A DNA stretch of 64,000 bases from Methylobacterium brachiatum (GTDB lineage: Bacteria > Pseudomonadota > Alphaproteobacteria > Rhizobiales > Beijerinckiaceae), in contig NZ_JAJALK010000002.1 of NCBI RefSeq assembly GCF_020523825.1, positions 186,001 through 250,000 of the forward strand. Direction: 5' to 3'. Below are positions 1-9,059 of this stretch, piece after piece. Below the pieces are notes generated by a model, which had not been told where the DNA came from, did no database searches, and saw only the letters and a program-made list of their open reading frames with translations. Within the stretch, counting starts at the first letter, position 1. Each line of letters starts with the position of its first letter. Made by a program: the position numbers and the translations under genes.

Positions 1-1
1 T

Positions 2-3000
2 CCCTGGGGGCTCCTGCATCTCAACCTGCAGCCGCGCTCGATCGAGTTCCGCGAGACCCAGACCACCGCCCTGGTGCACCGGGACGGCTCGATCGCGTTC
101 GCGGCCTCCGAGGCCAACCACCCGGTCGATATCGAGCCGCACACGCTGCCGAGCGTGGACGACGCCCGGGGCAAGGTCTCGCCGCTCTCGGCGACCGTGG
201 CATCGATCTTCGGCGTGGTGCTCGATTCCAGCGGCATCGTCGGCGCCCTCGACCGCGCCCGCCTCACCGATGCGCGCCTGCGGCTGATCGACGATGACGG
301 CCGCGAGCGCGCGGTGTTCGCCCGGGTCAACGGGTTGTTCGGGCGCGATCCGGTGAACGGAACCCGCAACTTCGAGTTGCGGCTCGACGGACCGCACGGC
401 GAGTGGCGCTTCGGTGGCTCCCTGCGGGAGGGCGGGGAGGGGCAAGAGGGCACGGAACACGCGCGCTCGGGCGTGATCACCCTGGACGATTTGCCGGTGC
501 CCGACCTGCTGCTGCTCTCGGGCCAGTCGGGCCTGCCGCTGACCACCGACCTCAAGCTCTCGGCCCGGGCCGACGTGAGCCTGGCGGGCGGGCGCATCAA
601 GACCATGAGCGCCAAGGTCCATACCGGCGACGGCACCTTCCTGATCGAGGAGAAGGACTTCAACCCGGTCACGGTCGAGAGCCTGGACGCCACCCTGAAC
701 TGGGACGAGGCCGGCCGGGTCATGTCGCTCACCGGGCTGGATTACCGGGGCGCCGGCAACGCGGTGCACCTGACCGGGGCCTGGACGGGAAGCCCGCCGG
801 ACGCCGCCACGGCCTGGACCGCGACGCTGTCGGGCCGCGACGCGACCCTGCGGGGGGCGACCGCGCAGGACGCGCCGGTGAAGATCGACGCGCTGGACGC
901 GCAGCTCACCGGCCGCGACGGCGGCATCGCCATCGACGCGCTCAACGTCTCGGCGCCGGGCGTGCAGGGGGTGATCACCGGCACGATCGGCACGACCGCC
1001 GACGAGGGCGGCCTGACCCTGCGCATCCTCGGCCATGACGGCGAGGTCCGGACCGGGCTGCGCCTGTGGCCGGAGCATATCGCGCCGCCGGCCCGCACCT
1101 ACCTGGTGGACCAGCTGCGCCGAGGCCGGATCGATTCCGTCGACATCCGCGTGAAGATGTCCGGGACGGTGCTGGCCGCCGCGACCAAGGGCGAGCCCGC
1201 CCCCGACGACGCGGTGCATATCGATTTCCGGGTCTCGGACGCGGCGCTGGACGTCACCGCGGACGCGCCGCCGGTGGTCAAGGGCAACGTCTCCGGGACC
1301 ATCACCGGGCGCTCGACCACCGTGCGCAACGTGACCGCCGAGGTCCGCGGCCCGGACGGACGCGGGCTGGCGATCTCGGACGGCAGCTTCGTGATCCCGC
1401 AGATCACGCCGGACCGGGTGGTGGCGCAGATCGGCATGCGGCTCTCCGGGGGCGCGGACGGCATGGCCTCCGTGCTCCAGGCGAAGCTGTTCAAGAGCCT
1501 GATGAGCGTCGACCTGGACCCGGCCACGATCAAGGGCAACGCCGACCTGCGGGTCGACTTCCCCCTCGACCTCAAGCACGTGCCCGACCTGCCGAACCTG
1601 CCCGTGACCCTGTCGGGAACGCTCTCCGACCTCTCGGTCGACAAGGTGATGGGCAAGGACCGCCTGGAATCCGGCAAGTTCTCCCTGCTGTACGACCGCG
1701 GCGCCTTCACGCTGAAGGGCGACGGCCGGGTCGCGGGCGCGCCGATCTCGGTGGACCTGCGCCAGCCCAAGGTCGGCCAGCCCGGCGAGGCGGTGGTCAA
1801 CCTCGCCCTCGACGATGCCTTGCGCGGCAAGAAGGGCCTGCCGACCGCGCCGCAGCTCTCGGGGACGATCCCGGTCCGCGCCGTCGTGCCGATCGGCCGG
1901 CCGGGCTCCGGCAAGCCGCCGATCCGGGTCGAGGCGGATCTCGCCAAGGCCGGCATCGACGGGCTGGTGCCTGGGCTGACCAAGCTGGCGGGCAAGCCGG
2001 GCCGCGTCAGCTTCACGCTGGTGGATGGCGGCCAGACCTACGAGCTGCGCGACTTCGCCCTCGACGCCGCCCCGGCCGCCGCCCGCGGCAGCCTCACGAT
2101 CAGCCCCGAGGGCGGCCTCGAGCGCGCCGACCTGACGAGCGTCAAGCTGTCGCCGGGCGACGACATGCGGGTGAGCCTCGACCGCACCGGCAGCGGCTAC
2201 AAGGTCGTGGTGCGCGGCGCCGTGGTCGATGCCCGGCCGTTCCTCAAGTCGCTGGGCGGCCCGGACGCCAAAGGCGGCAAGGAGACCAAGGATCCCAACC
2301 CGAAGGATATCGACGCCGACATCCAGGTGCCGATCGTGGCGGGCTTCAACGACGAGGCCCTGACCAACGCCAACCTGCGGCTGTCGCTGCACGGCCGGAC
2401 CCTGCGGGCGGCCAACATCACCGGGCGCTTCCGCGCGGCGCCGTTCGCCGCCACGGTCACAAGGGGCGAGCGCGGCGTGCCGATGCTCGCCGTGGAATCG
2501 TCCGATGCCGGCGCGACGCTGCGCTTCGTCGACGTCTACCGGCGGATGTATGGCGGCCGCTTAACCGCCGGGATCGGCCTCAATGACGGCCCGCAATCCG
2601 GCGTGGTCCAGATTCGCGACTTCTCGCTCCGCAACGAGCCGGCCCTATCGAGCATCATGGCTCAGGGGCCGGAGCCGGCCGAGGCGGAATCGGCCCGCGG
2701 CCGCCGCATCGCCCCGGGCCGGGCGGCCGGCGACGTGACCTTCGACCGGATGCGGGCGAATTTCGTGCGCAGCGGCAGCCGGGTCGAGTTCAGCGACGCG
2801 GCGATCTCCAACGCCGCCATGGGCTTCACCCTGTCAGGCTGGCTCGATACCGGCCGGGAGCGCACCGACATGAACGGCACCTTCGTGCCGCTCTACGGGC
2901 TCAACAACGTCGCCTCGCAGCTGCCGCTGCTCGGGCCGCTGCTGGGCGGCGGGCACAATGAGGGCCTGTTCGCGGTCAATTTCCGCGTCTCCGGCAAGCT

Positions 3001-3127
3001 CTCCTCCCCGGACGTGAGCGTGAACCCGCTCTCGGCGATCGCCCCCGGCTTCCTGCGCAAGCTGTTCAGCGCCGGCGGCGGCCCCTTCGCGGACGGCGTG
3101 CCGGCGGTGCCGCAGGGCGAGCGGTAA
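2..3127 (+). CDS. AsmA-like / DUF3971 (YhdP-type) envelope protein, 5' end missing
   Basis: The reading frame is open from the first bases of the window, so the gene starts upstream; the GTG at 74 is only an internal codon. About 1,040 residues are visible. They are rich in beta-strand repeats with many Gly, Asp, Leu and Val, as in AsmA/TamB/YhdP proteins that span the periplasm and are linked to lipid transport and outer-membrane homeostasis. The C-terminus has the block typical of this family in alphaproteobacteria: FVPLYGLNN, then LGPLLGGG, then VNPLSAIAPGFLRKLF shortly before the stop. No N-terminal membrane anchor can be judged because that end is missing. The gene converges on the ferredoxin-NADP reductase downstream. 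The family call is firm; the exact subfamily is not. Confidence 0.8.
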   Translation, partial: PWGLLHLNLQPRSIEFRETQTTALVHRDGSIAFAASEANHPVDIEPHTLPSVDDARGKVSPLSATVASIFGVVLDSSGIVGALDRARLTDARLRLIDDDGRERAVFARVNGLFGRDPVNGTRNFELRLDGPHGEWRFGGSLREGGEGQEGTEHARSGVITLDDLPVPDLLLLSGQSGLPLTTDLKLSARADVSLAGGRIKTMSAKVHTGDGTFLIEEKDFNPVTVESLDATLNWDEAGRVMSLTGLDYRGAGNAVHLTGAWTGSPPDAATAWTATLSGRDATLRGATAQDAPVKIDALDAQLTGRDGGIAIDALNVSAPGVQGVITGTIGTTADEGGLTLRILGHDGEVRTGLRLWPEHIAPPARTYLVDQLRRGRIDSVDIRVKMSGTVLAAATKGEPAPDDAVHIDFRVSDAALDVTADAPPVVKGNVSGTITGRSTTVRNVTAEVRGPDGRGLAISDGSFVIPQITPDRVVAQIGMRLSGGADGMASVLQAKLFKSLMSVDLDPATIKGNADLRVDFPLDLKHVPDLPNLPVTLSGTLSDLSVDKVMGKDRLESGKFSLLYDRGAFTLKGDGRVAGAPISVDLRQPKVGQPGEAVVNLALDDALRGKKGLPTAPQLSGTIPVRAVVPIGRPGSGKPPIRVEADLAKAGIDGLVPGLTKLAGKPGRVSFTLVDGGQTYELRDFALDAAPAAARGSLTISPEGGLERADLTSVKLSPGDDMRVSLDRTGSGYKVVVRGAVVDARPFLKSLGGPDAKGGKETKDPNPKDIDADIQVPIVAGFNDEALTNANLRLSLHGRTLRAANITGRFRAAPFAATVTRGERGVPMLAVESSDAGATLRFVDVYRRMYGGRLTAGIGLNDGPQSGVVQIRDFSLRNEPALSSIMAQGPEPAEAESARGRRIAPGRAAGDVTFDRMRANFVRSGSRVEFSDAAISNAAMGFTLSGWLDTGRERTDMNGTFVPLYGLNNVASQLPLLGPLLGGGHNEGLFAVNFRVSGKLSSPDVSVNPLSAIAPGFLRKLFSAGGGPFADGVPAVPQGER

Positions 3128-3194
3128 CGGCATCCCATCACGGGGGCCGTTACCGTGTGCCGCACCGTCATTGCGAACGCCGTCGCGGAAGCAC

Positions 3195-3227
3195 AAAAAA
3201 GCCCGGCGCGGCGGACCGCACCGGGCT
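3195..3227 (-). terminator. Rho-independent terminator of the ferredoxin-NADP reductase gene
   Basis: Read on the minus strand, AGCCCGG (3227-3221) pairs with CCGGGCT (3206-3200), with further pairing inside a GC-rich loop. Six T residues follow (3200-3195). It lies about 20 bases beyond the fpr stop codon, between two converging genes. Confidence 0.85.
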
Positions 3228-3247
3228 GAACGCAAAGTCCAGAGCAA

Positions 3248-4021
3248 CTACTTCTCGACGAAGGCCTTCTCGATCACGTAGTGGCCGGCTTCGCCGTGGT
3301 TGCCTTCCTCGTAGCCGCCGCTGCTCAGCAGCTCGCGGGTGTCGCGGATCATGTCGGGGCTGCCGCAGAGCATGAAGCGGTCGTTCTCCACCGACATGGC
3401 CGGCAGGCCGATATCGGAGAAGAGCTTGCCCGAGACCATCAGGTCGGTGATCCGGCCGCGGTTGCGGAACGGCTCGCGGGTCACGGTCGGGTAGTAGATC
3501 AGCTGGCTTGAGATCATCTCGCCCAGGAACTCGTGTTTCGGCAGGGCCTCGGTGATGGTCTCGCCGTAGGCCAGCTCCTGGACCTGGCGGCAGCCATGGA
3601 CCAGCACGACCTTCTCGAACCGCTCGTAGCTCTCCGGGTCCTTGATGATCGACATGAACGGGGCCAGGCCCGTGCCGGTGCCGAGCAGGTAGAGGTTCCG
3701 GCCGGGCAACAGGTTGTCGAGCACCAGGGTGCCGGTGGGCTTCTTGCCGACGATGATCGGGTCGCCGACCTTGAGGTGCTGGAGCTTGGAGGTCAGCGGG
3801 CCGTCCTGGACCTTGATGGAGAAGAACTCGAGCTCCTCCTCGTAATTGGCCGAGACCACCGAATAGGCGCGCAGCAGCGGCCGACCCTCGACCTCGAGGC
3901 CGATCATGGTGAACTCGCCGTTGCGGAAGCGGAACGCCGGGTCCCGCGTGGTGCGGAACGAGAACAGGTTCTCGGTCCAGTGATGCACCGACAGAACGCG
4001 CTCCTCGTAGAACTTGCTCAT
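3248..4021 (-). CDS. fpr: Ferredoxin--NADP(+) reductase
   Basis: A 257-residue flavoprotein that moves electrons between NADPH and ferredoxin or flavodoxin in the cytoplasm. The start MSKFYEERV at 4021 was chosen over an upstream GTG/ATG extension because it gives the usual length of bacterial FPRs (about 257) and removes a low-quality arginine-rich extension. The FAD-binding RAYS motif is at residues 51-54, and the NADP-binding loop GTGTGLAPF is at 114-122. The protein ends in AFVEK, the C-terminal form of the alphaproteobacterial subclass of bacterial FPRs. It has a strong terminator of its own and appears monocistronic. In related bacteria FPR supports oxidative-stress defence and iron-sulfur metabolism; nothing here fixes the physiological partner. 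Confidence 0.93.
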   Translation of the reverse strand: MSKFYEERVLSVHHWTENLFSFRTTRDPAFRFRNGEFTMIGLEVEGRPLLRAYSVVSANYEEELEFFSIKVQDGPLTSKLQHLKVGDPIIVGKKPTGTLVLDNLLPGRNLYLLGTGTGLAPFMSIIKDPESYERFEKVVLVHGCRQVQELAYGETITEALPKHEFLGEMISSQLIYYPTVTREPFRNRGRITDLMVSGKLFSDIGLPAMSVENDRFMLCGSPDMIRDTRELLSSGGYEEGNHGEAGHYVIEKAFVEK

Positions 4022-4275
4022 CGACGGATCAGTCCTCGAATCCTCTGATGCTCGGCCCATGCCCCCGGCGATTCGGGGCGCATGGGGTTCGGCGGATCGT
4101 CGCCGTCCCGCGGGGCAGGGTCGGACCCCACGCACACGCGCGCCGGGATCCGGCTGTCAAACCCAAATCGGGTGCTTCTTCTCGGGTGCTTCTTTCGCAG
4201 TTGCAGCACGCCCGTCAAGGCGCGCCAGGATCACACCCGCGCAAGAAGTGAATGGCCTGGAATCGTTCGAATATT

Positions 4276-5238
4276 TTAACCCGCGACGACCGGACGGAGC
4301 GGCTTCAACCCCGCCTCGATCTCGGCCCGGCGCGGTTCCAGGAACGGCGGCAGGGCGAGGCGCGCGCCCAGGCTCTCCAGGGGCTCGTCGGCGGTGAAGC
4401 CCGGGCCGTCGGTGGCGATCTCGAACAGGATGCCGTTGGGCTCGCGGAAATACAGGCTGCGGAAGTAGTAGCGGTCCACCGGCCCGCTGCTCGGCACCCG
4501 GGCGGCCTTCAGCCGGTCGGCCCACGCCTCGTACTCCGCGTCGGGGATGCGGAAGGCGACGTGGTGGACCGCGCCGGCGCCCTGCTGTGCCGGCGCCGCG
4601 GCATCGGCCAGGAGCTGGATCTCGGCGGCCGGGCCGCCCGGACCCATGGCGTAGACCGCGACCGGGCCGTCGCCGGTCTCGAAGCTCCGCTCCCGGCGCA
4701 TGCCGAGCAGATCGGTCAGCACGGCGGCGGTGCGGGCCGGGTCCGGCACGGACAGGCGGATCGGGCCCAGGCCCCGGATCTGGTAGGCCGCCGGCACCGG
4801 CGAGGCGTCCCAGGGATGCTCCGGGCCGGTGCCGCCGTCATCGACCAGGGCGAGGCGCTGGCCCTCGGGATCCTCGAAATCGAGGGTGAGGCGGCCGTCG
4901 CGCAGGGCGGGCTCGGCCAGCACGATCCCAGCCTCTTGGCCGGCCTCGCGCAGGCGGGCGTGCCACCAGGCCACCGCGCTCTCGCCGGGCACGCGCAGAT
5001 GGGTGCGGGTGATGCTGTTCGACCCGCGCCGCTCCCGGGGCGCCGGCCAGTCGAAGAAGGTGATGTCGCTGCCGGGGCTCGCCAGCCCGTCCGCGTAGAA
5101 CAGGTGATAGGCCGAGACATCGTCCTGGTTCACGGTCTTCTTCACCAGCCGCAGGCCGAGCGTGCCGGTGTAGAACACGACGTTCTCGGCCGCGCGGGCG
5201 GTCACCGCGGTGAGGTGATGGATGCCGGTGAGCTGCAT
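4276..5238 (-). CDS. VOC-superfamily ring-cleaving dioxygenase (MhqO/YkcA-like)
   Basis: A 320-residue protein with two tandem vicinal-oxygen-chelate modules, the size of the MhqO/LinE-like ring-cleaving dioxygenases. Likely metal ligands are the His of IHHLT at residues 7-8, the His of VHHVAF near residue 220, and the Glu of FEIATDG near residue 271. The family is thought to open hydroquinone- or catechol-type rings using Fe(II) or Mn(II). The start MQLTGIHHL places the first ligand exactly where VOC proteins have it. It lies alone on the minus strand between fpr and the HigBA module, so neighbours say nothing about its substrate. The substrate cannot be assigned. Confidence 0.82.
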   Translation of the reverse strand: MQLTGIHHLTAVTARAAENVVFYTGTLGLRLVKKTVNQDDVSAYHLFYADGLASPGSDITFFDWPAPRERRGSNSITRTHLRVPGESAVAWWHARLREAGQEAGIVLAEPALRDGRLTLDFEDPEGQRLALVDDGGTGPEHPWDASPVPAAYQIRGLGPIRLSVPDPARTAAVLTDLLGMRRERSFETGDGPVAVYAMGPGGPAAEIQLLADAAAPAQQGAGAVHHVAFRIPDAEYEAWADRLKAARVPSSGPVDRYYFRSLYFREPNGILFEIATDGPGFTADEPLESLGARLALPPFLEPRRAEIEAGLKPLRPVVAG

Positions 5239-5392
5239 GGTTTTCCGTGTGGGTCCCCGCTCCGATCCGCGTCACGTGGGGTTCGGGCGACGGCGTTGCG
5301 AGCGCACGGCTGGAATGCAGTGGGCGTAAGGGGATTTGAGAGGCTTCATTCCTAGCCCCCCTGAAGCCGTATCATCGACAGATACAAAGCTC

Positions 5393-5422
5393 TTGACTTG
5401 ATGTATCTCTCGTTGATACATC
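5393..5422 (+). promoter_or_regulatory. higBA promoter with overlapping operator
   Basis: TTGACT (5393-5398) and ATACAT (5416-5421) are separated by 17 bases, a sigma70-like layout. A perfect 8-base inverted repeat, GATGTATC (5400-5407) and GATACATC (5415-5422), spans the spacer and the -10 element. A repressor bound there would block polymerase, which fits autoregulation by the HigA antitoxin encoded downstream. The sequence features are direct; HigA as the binder is inferred. Confidence 0.7.
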
Positions 5423-5445
5423 GAAGTCAGAGGCGGAGCGATGGC

Positions 5446-5730
5446 GTGGCGATTCAGAGCTTCGCGGACGACGCGACGGAAGCGGTGTTCCGCGGACGCC
5501 ATCCCAGAGGCATCCCCTTCGCGATCCTCAAGGTCGCACGGCGCAAACTACGCCAGATCCATGCGGCGGCGTCCCTGAACGATCTGAAGGTGCCGCCGGG
5601 CAACAGGCTTCACCCACTGACGCACGATCGCGCTGGGCAGCATGCCATCTGGATCAACGATCAATTCCGGATCTGCCTGCGCTGGACAGAGACAGGTCCG
5701 GCCGAGGTCGAGATCGTCGATTACCATTGA
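5446..5730 (+). CDS. higB: HigB-type toxin (RelE-like mRNA interferase)
   Basis: A 94-residue protein beginning VAIQSFADDATEAVF from a GTG at 5446. The open frame extends upstream to 5398, but that extension overlaps the promoter/operator, and the GTG start gives the standard HigB length. Family hallmarks include IQSFAD near the N-terminus, the ARRKL basic helix with PPGNRLH, and a C-terminal WINDQFRICLRW beta-hairpin before VEIVDYH. HigB toxins cleave mRNA on the ribosome; they are neutralised by the antitoxin encoded second. That toxin-first order is seen here, with the antitoxin 40 bases downstream. Confidence 0.9.
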   Translation: MAIQSFADDATEAVFRGRHPRGIPFAILKVARRKLRQIHAAASLNDLKVPPGNRLHPLTHDRAGQHAIWINDQFRICLRWTETGPAEVEIVDYH

Positions 5731-5770
5731 CCAGGGGCATCGCCCCACTCCGACGGACGGGAGATCCCCG

Positions 5771-6091
5771 ATGGCCATCGCGTACGAGACCGACACCGTC
5801 TTGCCGCCGCTGCATCCCGGCGAGGTGCTGCGCGAGGACTTCCTGATTCCCCTCGGCTTGTCGGCCGGCACGGTGGCGCGGGCCTGCCGCGTCCCGCGGA
5901 CCCGGATCGAGCGGATCGCCTCCGAGCAGATCGGGGTCTCGACCGACACGGCCCTGCGCCTCGGCCGCTATTTCGGCACGAGCGCGGAATTCTGGCTCAA
6001 CCTCCAGCGCCAGTACGAGGTGGAGACGCTGACGCGCACCCTCGGGCCGGAGATCGAACGGATCGCCCCGCTCGCCCCCGCGGCAGCCTGA
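5771..6091 (+). CDS. higA: HigA-type antitoxin (XRE-family HTH)
   Basis: A 106-residue protein with a Cro/C1-type helix-turn-helix. The signature HPGEVLREDFL lies near residues 17-27, followed by a recognition region around VPRTRIERIA and the conserved FGTSAEFWLNLQ block of the VapI/HigA family. It is the second gene of a toxin-first module, as is typical for higBA, and is the probable repressor at the dyad in front of higB. Its stop is only a few bases from the stop of the converging M16 peptidase gene. Confidence 0.92.
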   Translation: MAIAYETDTVLPPLHPGEVLREDFLIPLGLSAGTVARACRVPRTRIERIASEQIGVSTDTALRLGRYFGTSAEFWLNLQRQYEVETLTRTLGPEIERIAPLAPAAA

Positions 6092-6094
6092 GCG

Positions 6095-7387
6095 TCAGAG
6101 CCCGACCGGACGGCCGGCGGCGACCACCAGCATCCGGCCATCCGCGAAGGTCCGGGCGGCGGCCCGGCGGATATCGGCCTGGGTTACGGCCGAGACCAGG
6201 GCGTTGCGGCGGGCGATGTAGTCCATGCCCAGTTCCTCGAAGGCGATCTGCACCAGCTGGTGGGCGATCTTGGTCGAGGTGTCGAAACCGAGCGCGTAGG
6301 AGCCAGTGAGGTAGTCCTTGGCCTTCTGCAGCTCGTCGTCGTCCGGGCCGTCGGCGATCAGCCGGCCGATCTCGTCGCCGATCACCGACAGGGCCTCGCC
6401 GACGCGCTCGTTCTTGGTGGCGGTGTAGCCCCAGGTCATCGCGGCCGAGCGGTGGCTGACCAGCGAGGTGCCGACCGAGTAGGCCAGCCCGCGCTTCTCG
6501 CGCACCTCCTGGAACAGGCGCGACGTGAAGGCGCCGCCGCCCAGGATGTGGTTGAGCACGTAGGCCGGGATGAAGTCCGGGTCGCGCCAGGGCACGCCGG
6601 CCATGCCGAAGCGAATCACCGATTGCGGCACGTCGAGATCGACCACGATGCGCCGGCCGAGATCCTGCACCTCGGTGCGCGGCACCGCCTTGAGTTCTCC
6701 GGCCTCCGGCAGGGAGCCGAAGGCACGGTTCAGGCCCTCGGCCAGTTGCTCGGCCCCGATGGCGCCCACCGCCGCGACCTTCACCCGGCCGCGCCCGATG
6801 ATGCGGGCATGCATCGCCAGGAGGTCGTCCCGGGTGATCGTGGCGACGCTCTCCACCGTGCCCGAGGAGGGCCGGGCATAGGCGTGGCCGGCGAAGGCCT
6901 CCTTGAAGAACCGGCGCGAGGCGAGCACGCCCGGATCGTTCTGCTGGTAGCGCAGGCCGGCGATCACCTGGCCGCGGACGCGCTCGATCGCGTCCGGATC
7001 GAGGCGCGGCTTGGCGAGCGCCAGGGCGAGGAGCGCGATGCCCTCATCGGCATGCTTGACCAGCATCTTGAGCGAGCCGCCGATCGCGTCGGGGCCGGCA
7101 TGGAAGGACAGCTCGATCGCCCGGGCGGCGAGCTGCTCCTGGAACGCGTCGGAGGTCAGGTCGCCGGCGCCCTCGTCGAGGAGCCGGGCCAGCATCTGCG
7201 CGCAGCCGGCCTTGCCGGCCGGGTCCTGGGCGGCGCCGCCCTCGAAGGTGAAGGCCAGCGCGATCATCGGCACGACCGGGGATTCGACGTGCCACGCCTC
7301 GATGCCGGCGGCGGTCGTCACCGGCAGGGCCGTCGTGGGCGAGCTGGCGGGGGCGGCGGTGTCGACCAAGTTCTCGGCGACGCTCAT
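6095..7387 (-). CDS. M16-family peptidase-like protein lacking the zinc motif
   Basis: A 430-residue protein of the insulinase/processing-peptidase fold. At the position where active M16 enzymes carry HxxEH, this protein reads GCAQMLARLLDEG, so the zinc ligands are gone. It still has the M16 C-terminal domain with GGAFTSRLFQEVREKRGLAYS and a glycine-rich loop near FGMAGVPW. It lies 103 bases downstream of the catalytic paralogue. By analogy with mitochondrial alpha-MPP and bacterial M16 pairs it is probably the substrate-binding partner in a heterodimer. No convincing signal peptide is seen. Confidence 0.88.
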   Translation of the reverse strand: MSVAENLVDTAAPASSPTTALPVTTAAGIEAWHVESPVVPMIALAFTFEGGAAQDPAGKAGCAQMLARLLDEGAGDLTSDAFQEQLAARAIELSFHAGPDAIGGSLKMLVKHADEGIALLALALAKPRLDPDAIERVRGQVIAGLRYQQNDPGVLASRRFFKEAFAGHAYARPSSGTVESVATITRDDLLAMHARIIGRGRVKVAAVGAIGAEQLAEGLNRAFGSLPEAGELKAVPRTEVQDLGRRIVVDLDVPQSVIRFGMAGVPWRDPDFIPAYVLNHILGGGAFTSRLFQEVREKRGLAYSVGTSLVSHRSAAMTWGYTATKNERVGEALSVIGDEIGRLIADGPDDDELQKAKDYLTGSYALGFDTSTKIAHQLVQIAFEELGMDYIARRNALVSAVTQADIRRAAARTFADGRMLVVAAGRPVGL

Positions 7388-7490
7388 GGGAACCTCTTCT
7401 TATTTCGTCACGGGCGGCGGCGGAGTGGTCTCGCGGCCTGATGCAGGTCCCGACGGGGGTGAAACCGCCCGCCGGGACGCGCCCGAAAAC

Positions 7491-8900
7491 CTATTCCGCG
7501 GCCATCGCGACCGGGGCGTCGGGGTCCTGAGCCTTGGTCAGGTAGCCGGTGACCGAGCGGGACGGCGTCAGCCAGCGCTCGGCGGCGGCCTTGAGGCGCT
7601 CCTGCGAGACCGCCTCGATATCGGTCGGCCAGCGGCGGACCTCCTCGATGGTCTCGCCGATCGCGAGCGCCGAACCGTAGATCCGGGCGAGCGAGGACTG
7701 GCTGTCGGAGGAGTAGACGGTCTCGGCCACGAGCCGTGTCTTGGCGCGCTCGATCGCCTCGGCGCCGAGCGCCTCCGCGGGGGCGCGGCGCAGGATCTTG
7801 TCCACGGCCTCCTCCAGCGTCTCCAGGGAGACGCCCTCGGCCGGCACCGCGTAGACGGAGAACCGGGTCTCGTCGATCGCCGAGCCCATGTACCAGGCGC
7901 CGGCATTCACCGCGAGGCCGGTCTCCATGACCAGCTTGCGGTAGAGGTAGGAGGTCGAGCCGCCGCCCAGAACCTCGGCGAGCAGCTCGAGGTCGTGGCA
8001 GCCGCCGTCGCGGGCGGTGATGCAGGACGGGGTCAGGTAGAGCCGCTGCAGGGTCGGCTGCTCGACCTTCGGGTCGGCGACCGCGACCCGGCGCAGGGCC
8101 TTGGGCTCGGGCTCGCGGGCCCGCAGGCGCTCGGGGCGGGCGCCCTGCGGGGCGACGCGGCCGTAGGTCTCGTCGGCCAGGCGCCGGACCTCGTCCGGGG
8201 TCACGTCGCCGGCCACCACCAGGATCGCGTTCTCGGGGGTGTAGAAGCGCTTGTAATAAGCCAGCGCGTGCTCGCGGTTCAGGCCCTCGATCTCGTGCAT
8301 CCAGCCGATGATCGGGATGCCGTAGGGGTGGTGCACGAACAGCGAGGCGGCCATCGCCTCGGAGAGCTGGGCGGAGGGGTCGGTCTCGACCCGCATGCGC
8401 CGCTCCTCCAGCACCACGTCGCGCTCGGGCGCGACCACGGCGTCGTCGAGGACGAGGCCGCTCATGCGGTCGGCCTCGAACGCCATCATGGTGCCGAGAT
8501 GGTCCCGGGCGACCCGCTGGAAATAGGCGGTGTAGTCGTAGCTGGTGAAGGCGTTCTCCTGGCCGCCGAGGCCCGAGACCGCCTTGGAGAAGGCGCCCAC
8601 CGGGTGCTTCTCGGTGCCCTTGAACATCAGGTGCTCGAGGAAGTGGGCGATGCCCGACTGGCCCAACGGATCATCGGCCGAGCCGTTGCGATACCAGATC
8701 ATGTGGGTCGCCACGGGGGCCCGGTGATCGGGCACGACCACCACGTCGAGGCCGTTGTCGAGGGTGAAGGCCGTGACCTCGGGCCCGCCCGCCTCGGAGC
8801 GCCCGAACGGCGCGGCCTCGCCTCGGCCGGCGCTGCCGCCATACGGCGAGCCCGGACGCGGCGGGAAGAGGGTGGGCGTCGCCTTCCTGAACAGGTGCAT
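7491..8900 (-). CDS. M16-family zinc peptidase, catalytic subunit
   Basis: A 469-residue metallopeptidase. The start MHLFRKATPTLF (8900) was preferred to the longer open frame because the extension lacks family similarity. The inverted zinc motif sits in GIAHFLEHLMFKGT near residue 84, followed downstream by the third ligand region EERRMRVETDP. The C-terminal half carries GGGSTSYLYRKLVMETGLA. This is the active partner of the zinc-less paralogue directly downstream. The order lspA, DUF3035, active M16, inactive M16 suggests a role at the cell envelope, but no clear signal peptide is visible and the substrate is unknown. Confidence 0.92.
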   Translation of the reverse strand: MHLFRKATPTLFPPRPGSPYGGSAGRGEAAPFGRSEAGGPEVTAFTLDNGLDVVVVPDHRAPVATHMIWYRNGSADDPLGQSGIAHFLEHLMFKGTEKHPVGAFSKAVSGLGGQENAFTSYDYTAYFQRVARDHLGTMMAFEADRMSGLVLDDAVVAPERDVVLEERRMRVETDPSAQLSEAMAASLFVHHPYGIPIIGWMHEIEGLNREHALAYYKRFYTPENAILVVAGDVTPDEVRRLADETYGRVAPQGARPERLRAREPEPKALRRVAVADPKVEQPTLQRLYLTPSCITARDGGCHDLELLAEVLGGGSTSYLYRKLVMETGLAVNAGAWYMGSAIDETRFSVYAVPAEGVSLETLEEAVDKILRRAPAEALGAEAIERAKTRLVAETVYSSDSQSSLARIYGSALAIGETIEEVRRWPTDIEAVSQERLKAAAERWLTPSRSVTGYLTKAQDPDAPVAMAAE

Positions 8901-9059
8901 TCCGCTTTCCTTTTGCCGGCCCCGGTGCCGCCGACGCCCGCCTGGGACGCTCGGATGGATCGGGGCCGTCCTCGTCTCCGGCCGGCAAGAGCCGTACCGG
9001 GACAGACATGTCATGTTGCCATGCCGGGGCGCCGTTGCAACGACGCCACAGCCGGATGG

